From JBIOHP01 sp044449065 (GTDB lineage: Bacteria; Bacteroidota; Ignavibacteria; UBA10030; SZUA-254): a stretch of DNA of 64,000 bases. The position numbers were made by a program, and so were the translations under genes. The notes beneath the pieces were generated by a model. It worked only from the letters and a program-made list of their open reading frames with translations, was not told the origin of the DNA and searched no databases. Below, in pieces: positions 60,462 through 64,000 of the stretch (the stretch's first letter is position 1; the number at the start of each line of letters is the position of its first letter). The DNA lies in NCBI GenBank assembly GCA_044449065.1, contig JBIOHP010000007.1, positions 1 to 64,000 on the forward strand, given 5' to 3'.

Positions 60462-61007
60462 GTCGCTACACCTTTATTTAATGGATAGAAAAATGATTTA
60501 TCAATAATCCCAATACCGGATTTGCTGTACTCCCGTCGTACGACGATCCGAGGGTTTGCTCCTGGTTACCTGGATACGGGTATTTATTGAGCACTGTCTA
60601 AGAATCTAAGGCACTTTACACATCAACACATTTACAACGCACATAGAAACGTATCGACAGTGAGGTGTTCCCTTAGAATAGGAAAGAAAGCAGGGAATCA
60701 CGTCAGAGTTGAATAGGGGAAAATTAATAAAATTTAACAAGATAGTCAACGGTTTTGGCTAAAAAAATTTAATTTTTTTGGTAATTCATCTATAAAGGTG
60801 GAGTTCTGAAAAATTAGAATTCCGTGTTTAAAAGGGTATATCAGAGTGAGTATTATTGCGATTTTAAACGATATCAGATGGTTCGACTTCGCTCACCATG
60901 ACGATACTCTTATTTTTCAGAACTCAGGGCGCTATTTGTTTATATAACCTCTTCTGCCTATATTTTATAATCGTTTACCAATAATTATATGAACGAAAGG
61001 TTTATAT
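60462..61007. other. non-coding region between divergent genes
   Basis: 546 bp with no ORF worth calling. It contains a GTCGTACGAC palindrome (60535-60544), an AT-rich block (60715-60790), and a short CGACTTCGCTC fragment shared with dispersed repeats elsewhere. The ribosome-binding site GAAAGG for rfaE1 sits at its right end. Confidence 0.5.
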
Positions 61008-62027
61008 TTGGTCGATATTACTGAAAAACGACTTGACGATATTTTGGCGGGCATCAGCGGCAAACGCATCGCAGTCATCGGCGATCTTATGCTTGACCGT
61101 TATATCTGGGGTTCGGTAACCCGCATCTCGCCCGAAGCGCCGGTTCCCATTGTCGACGTAGATTCGGAACAAACCCGCCTGGGTGGCGCCGCAAACGTCG
61201 CGAAAAATATTCAATCGCTGGGCGGCGATCCGTTCATTATCGGAGTTATTGGAGACGATAACAGCGGAAAAAATTTACATGCGCTGCTGAAAGAATCGGA
61301 GTTTGTGAAAGACGGTATTGTGATAGATGCATCCCGGCCGACCACGGTTAAAACGCGTATCATCGCGCATAACCAGCATGTCGTCCGCACGGACAGGGAA
61401 TCGCGCAAAGATATTTCGCCGGAAATACAGCAAAAAATCATGGCGATCTTTAGGAAAAAAATCGATACCATCGACGGAATCATCATCGAGGATTATAACA
61501 AGGGGGTCGTGGTGAAAGGGTTGATCGCCGAAATTCTCGCGCTCGCGCTTTCCATGAAAAAAATCGTTTCCGTCGACCCGAAATTCCATAATTTTTTTGA
61601 ATACAAAAACGCGACCATCTTCAAGCCGAACAGGAAAGAAGCGGAAGAAGCGCTCGGCATGAAATTGAAAACCGACGAGGAAGTCATCATTGCAGGAAAA
61701 GAAATCCTCAGGCGGCTGGAGGCGGATAACGTCCTCCTCACGCGGGGCGAGAGGGGCATGAGTCTGTTCGATTCATCAGGCGGCGTGTATCATACGCCGA
61801 CGAAAGCGCGCAACATTGCCGACGTATCCGGCGCAGGCGATACCGTTATCGCGACATTGACGCTGGCGCTTGCCGCCGGCGCAGCGGTGCGCGAGGCGGC
61901 AGCGCTGGCAAACTACGCGGGCGGAGTAGTCTGTGGGTACGTGGGCATCGTTCCCATCCATACCGCGAAGCTGCGCGAGGCGGTCCTCACCGACGGCGCC
62001 ACGTCATCGGCAAGCGCGAAGGAATAA
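61008..62027 (+). CDS. rfaE1: D-glycero-beta-D-manno-heptose-7-phosphate kinase
   Basis: A 339-residue PfkB/ribokinase-family sugar kinase equivalent to the N-terminal half of HldE. It phosphorylates heptose-7-phosphate at C1 in ADP-heptose synthesis. Signatures: IAVIGDLMLDRYIWGSVTRISPEAPVPIVDV (N-terminal), TRLGGAANVAKN (substrate region), and the catalytic DVSGAGDTVIATLTLAL near 285. The start is TTG at 61008 with GAAAGG 7 nt upstream; no in-frame ATG fits. The adenylyltransferase half is a separate downstream gene, so HldE is split here. Confidence 0.95.
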   Translation: MVDITEKRLDDILAGISGKRIAVIGDLMLDRYIWGSVTRISPEAPVPIVDVDSEQTRLGGAANVAKNIQSLGGDPFIIGVIGDDNSGKNLHALLKESEFVKDGIVIDASRPTTVKTRIIAHNQHVVRTDRESRKDISPEIQQKIMAIFRKKIDTIDGIIIEDYNKGVVVKGLIAEILALALSMKKIVSVDPKFHNFFEYKNATIFKPNRKEAEEALGMKLKTDEEVIIAGKEILRRLEADNVLLTRGERGMSLFDSSGGVYHTPTKARNIADVSGAGDTVIATLTLALAAGAAVREAAALANYAGGVVCGYVGIVPIHTAKLREAVLTDGATSSASAKE

Positions 62028-62029
62028 TC

Positions 62030-62506
62030 ATGGGAAAAGTCGTCACTCTGGATGAATTAAAATGCGAGCGGGAACGGCTACGCACGGAAAAAAAGAAAGT
62101 TGTTTTTACCAACGGGTGCTTCGATATCATCCACCGCGGACACGTGGAATACCTGAAAGGCGCGAAGGCAATGGGGGATGCGCTTATCGTCGGCGTGAAT
62201 AGCGATAGTTCCGTGCGCCGTATTAAAGGACCCGGCCGTCCAATCGTGAACGAAGCGGATCGGATGTACGTGCTTGCGACGTTAATTCCCGTGGACTACG
62301 TCTGCTTGTTTGACGAAGAAACGCCGTATGAATTGATCGCCGCTATCGTGCCCGATGTTCTCGTGAAAGGTTCCGATTGGGACGTCGGCAGTATCATCGG
62401 CAGGGATATTGTTGAAGCAGGCGGCGGGAAAGTTGCCACCATCCAGTTTGTGCAGGACCGCTCCACATCGTCGATTATTAAAAAGATTCTGGAGCGTTGT
62501 CCGTGA
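62030..62506 (+). CDS. rfaE2: D-beta-D-heptose 1-phosphate adenylyltransferase
   Basis: A 158-residue nucleotidyltransferase equivalent to the C-terminal half of HldE. It converts heptose-1-phosphate and ATP to ADP-heptose. Motifs: TNGCFDIIHRGHVEYL (HxGH, H35-H38), KGPGRPIVNEADR and QDRSTSSIIKKIL near the end (ISSTxxI-type). It starts 2 nt after the kinase stop. Product feeds GT9 heptosyltransferases such as those at 6343-8639. Confidence 0.95.
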   Translation: MGKVVTLDELKCERERLRTEKKKVVFTNGCFDIIHRGHVEYLKGAKAMGDALIVGVNSDSSVRRIKGPGRPIVNEADRMYVLATLIPVDYVCLFDEETPYELIAAIVPDVLVKGSDWDVGSIIGRDIVEAGGGKVATIQFVQDRSTSSIIKKILERCP

Positions 62507-62528
62507 ACCGCCTGATGCGGGATATAGA

Positions 62529-64000
62529 ATGAGAAGACGCATCCTGAAATATTTTTTATTTATCGGGCTTTCAATTCTCCTGCTGCTGCTCGTCATTGCT
62601 GCAATTACCCAAACGCCCTTCTTTAAAGACCGTTTGCGGGTTGTGCTTATCCAATCGCTTTCATCGCAGGTGAAAGGATCGGTTCAGTTAGGCGTGATTC
62701 GCGGAAATTTCCTCACCGGTTTCAGTATTGATTCATTGATTCTTTTCCGGGGCGATGAACGTTTTTTGAAAACCGGGATGCTTACGATTCATTACGATCC
62801 CGTCATGCTTGTGAAGAAAAAACTCAGCATTCAACATTTATCTATCGTCAATCCCGAATTTTACCTTACCCGCTCAAGCGCGGGCGAATGGAACTTCAAC
62901 ACTCTTCTTGTGGAAACGGAGAATAAAAATCCCGGGGTTTTCGATTGGAACGTCGCGGTGAAAGAGTTATCGATTACAGGCGGTTCAATTGAGATCGTCG
63001 ATTCCGTTGCGCTGGCGCAAAAGGAACACGCGCAATTATCGCCCTCGCAAGTCGATTACTCCCACATCGCAATTCAGGGATTGGAACTGCACGGCAGCGG
63101 CACGTACGCTTCCGAAAATATTAACCTTACAATTAAAACCGCGGTAGCGAGCGCTCTCGTCCCCGGATATAAGCCCTTCTCGTTTGCAGTAAATCTTGCG
63201 GCTAACAAAAGCGGCGTCACGGCGCGGAATTTAACCTTCTCAACCGGTCATTCAGATATTGAAATGAACGCAGCAATTCACAAGCTGAATATTTTTTCCA
63301 AGCTCGCCGCCGGAGACATTCAAAACGATTCGGTTGCGGTTCACCTCCTTGCGCGTAAAATAGATTTCGGTGAATTGGAAAGTATTTTGCATTTCGGACG
63401 CACCCTGAAGGGATCAATGTTCGTGCAGATGGACGCTGTCGGCACATTCGGCAATCTGAGCATAACACGACTGCAGGTTCAGACGCCCCGGAGTCTTTTG
63501 AAACTATCCGGAACAATTAAAAATTTACACAATCCGAAAGAGATCGTTATCAATGCTGTCCTTGGCGACAGCAAGATCGATGGACCCGAACTTGCGGCGC
63601 TGCTTCCCCAGTCCGAGGTTCTCAACCTCGAAAACGCGGGCGTGATAACTTCATTTATTCAATACTCGGGCACACTCAACGATTTCACCGCCGCTGTATC
63701 ATTAAAGGGAAAATTCGGCGACCTCGAGGCGAAGGGCAAGATCAGCGCCGCCGACACGATTCCGAAATACGATATCGTATTTTCCACCCGCGCTTTTGAT
63801 ATACAGAAAATGTTTCACGTCGATATACCCATTACGGGCACAATGGAGGGAACACTTAAGGGCGCAGGCACTACGCTGGACAACATAGCAAGCACGTTAA
63901 CGCTCGACATCGATACGGTTAAATTCCGCAGGACCAAATTTGCCGGATCGAAAATTCTGGTCAATGCCGCTCCGCATCACCTGGATGGAACAATCGACCT
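62529..64000 (+). CDS. TamB/AsmA-like envelope protein (partial, runs off the window)
   Basis: An open frame from ATG 62529 to the window end (at least 490 codons) without a stop. A short cytosolic start (MRRRILKYF) and one transmembrane helix (LFIGLSILLLLLVIAAI) anchor it in the inner membrane; the rest is periplasmic, rich in beta strands with LTGFSIDSLIL, LSIVNPEFYLTRSSAGEWNFNTLL and similar AsmA/TamB-type repeats. Such proteins form long beta-sheet bridges for phospholipid or outer-membrane-protein transport. Its start is 23 nt after rfaE2, so it is probably co-transcribed with LPS-heptose genes. Confidence 0.8.
   Translation, partial: MRRRILKYFLFIGLSILLLLLVIAAITQTPFFKDRLRVVLIQSLSSQVKGSVQLGVIRGNFLTGFSIDSLILFRGDERFLKTGMLTIHYDPVMLVKKKLSIQHLSIVNPEFYLTRSSAGEWNFNTLLVETENKNPGVFDWNVAVKELSITGGSIEIVDSVALAQKEHAQLSPSQVDYSHIAIQGLELHGSGTYASENINLTIKTAVASALVPGYKPFSFAVNLAANKSGVTARNLTFSTGHSDIEMNAAIHKLNIFSKLAAGDIQNDSVAVHLLARKIDFGELESILHFGRTLKGSMFVQMDAVGTFGNLSITRLQVQTPRSLLKLSGTIKNLHNPKEIVINAVLGDSKIDGPELAALLPQSEVLNLENAGVITSFIQYSGTLNDFTAAVSLKGKFGDLEAKGKISAADTIPKYDIVFSTRAFDIQKMFHVDIPITGTMEGTLKGAGTTLDNIASTLTLDIDTVKFRRTKFAGSKILVNAAPHHLDGTID

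Overview
The window looks like a chromosomal contig from a Gram-negative member of the Bacteroidota/Ignavibacteria-Chlorobi side of the FCB group. Evidence: at least eight secreted proteins end in type IX secretion (T9SS) C-terminal sorting domains with the NYPNPFNPTT-type motif or a FlgD-like variant, there are two PorV/PorQ-family proteins, TonB-dependent receptors, heptose-LPS genes and a NuoA-F cluster. This assignment is inferred from protein families only; no rRNA is present.

Layout. 0-6.3 kb: an M50 site-2 protease, then a tight operon (lipoprotein, propeller protein with FlgD-like tail, two PorV/PorQ proteins) and a thioredoxin-like protein closed by an intrinsic terminator. 6.3-9.9 kb (minus): two GT9 heptosyltransferase-like genes, an ABM-domain protein and a helix-turn-helix protein with a recognisable promoter/operator. 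9.9-11.1 kb: non-coding, rich in dispersed palindromes. 11.1-17.3 kb: two T9SS proteins, each with seven ~55-residue repeats, around an isoprenylcysteine-methyltransferase-like gene. 17.9-23.5 kb: three tandem paralogues built of ~28-residue YD-like repeats. 24-29.4 kb: two TonB-dependent receptors, the first ZnuD-like and preceded by a small membrane protein. 29.5-34.8 kb: an outer-membrane barrel gene and two other genes that sit next to its remnants, separated by dispersed palindromic elements. 34.8-42.7 kb: an M1 peptidase fused to a probable barrel, nth-lysC, a PAS/GAF sensor with a 44-residue membrane protein, and an AhpD-like protein.

43.2-46.9 kb is the accessory region. It holds tRNA-Ala(GGC), a low-GC islet with a zinc-ribbon-like peptide, an AbiGi-like protein cut by an in-frame TAG and a multi-spanning membrane protein, and then a cassette carrying a DUF5678-like protein plus a retropepsin-like protease. 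The cassette is flanked by a ~175-bp direct repeat made of the 5' end of a c-type-cytochrome-like lipoprotein gene. 47.2-51.9 kb (minus): nuoA-F, with a terminal-inverted-repeat element between nuoD and nuoE. 52-55.9 kb: an orphan terminator, a CelD/FemAB-like acetyltransferase with an ATP-grasp ligase, and a SpoU methyltransferase. 56.2-60.5 kb: a giant BNR-repeat T9SS protein. 61.0 kb to the end: split hldE (rfaE1, rfaE2) followed by a TamB/AsmA-like gene that runs off the window.

Much of the window serves the cell envelope: heptose-LPS synthesis (GT9 pair, RfaE1/RfaE2), outer-membrane import, and T9SS surface proteins. The intergenic spaces hold several families of short dispersed palindromic elements.
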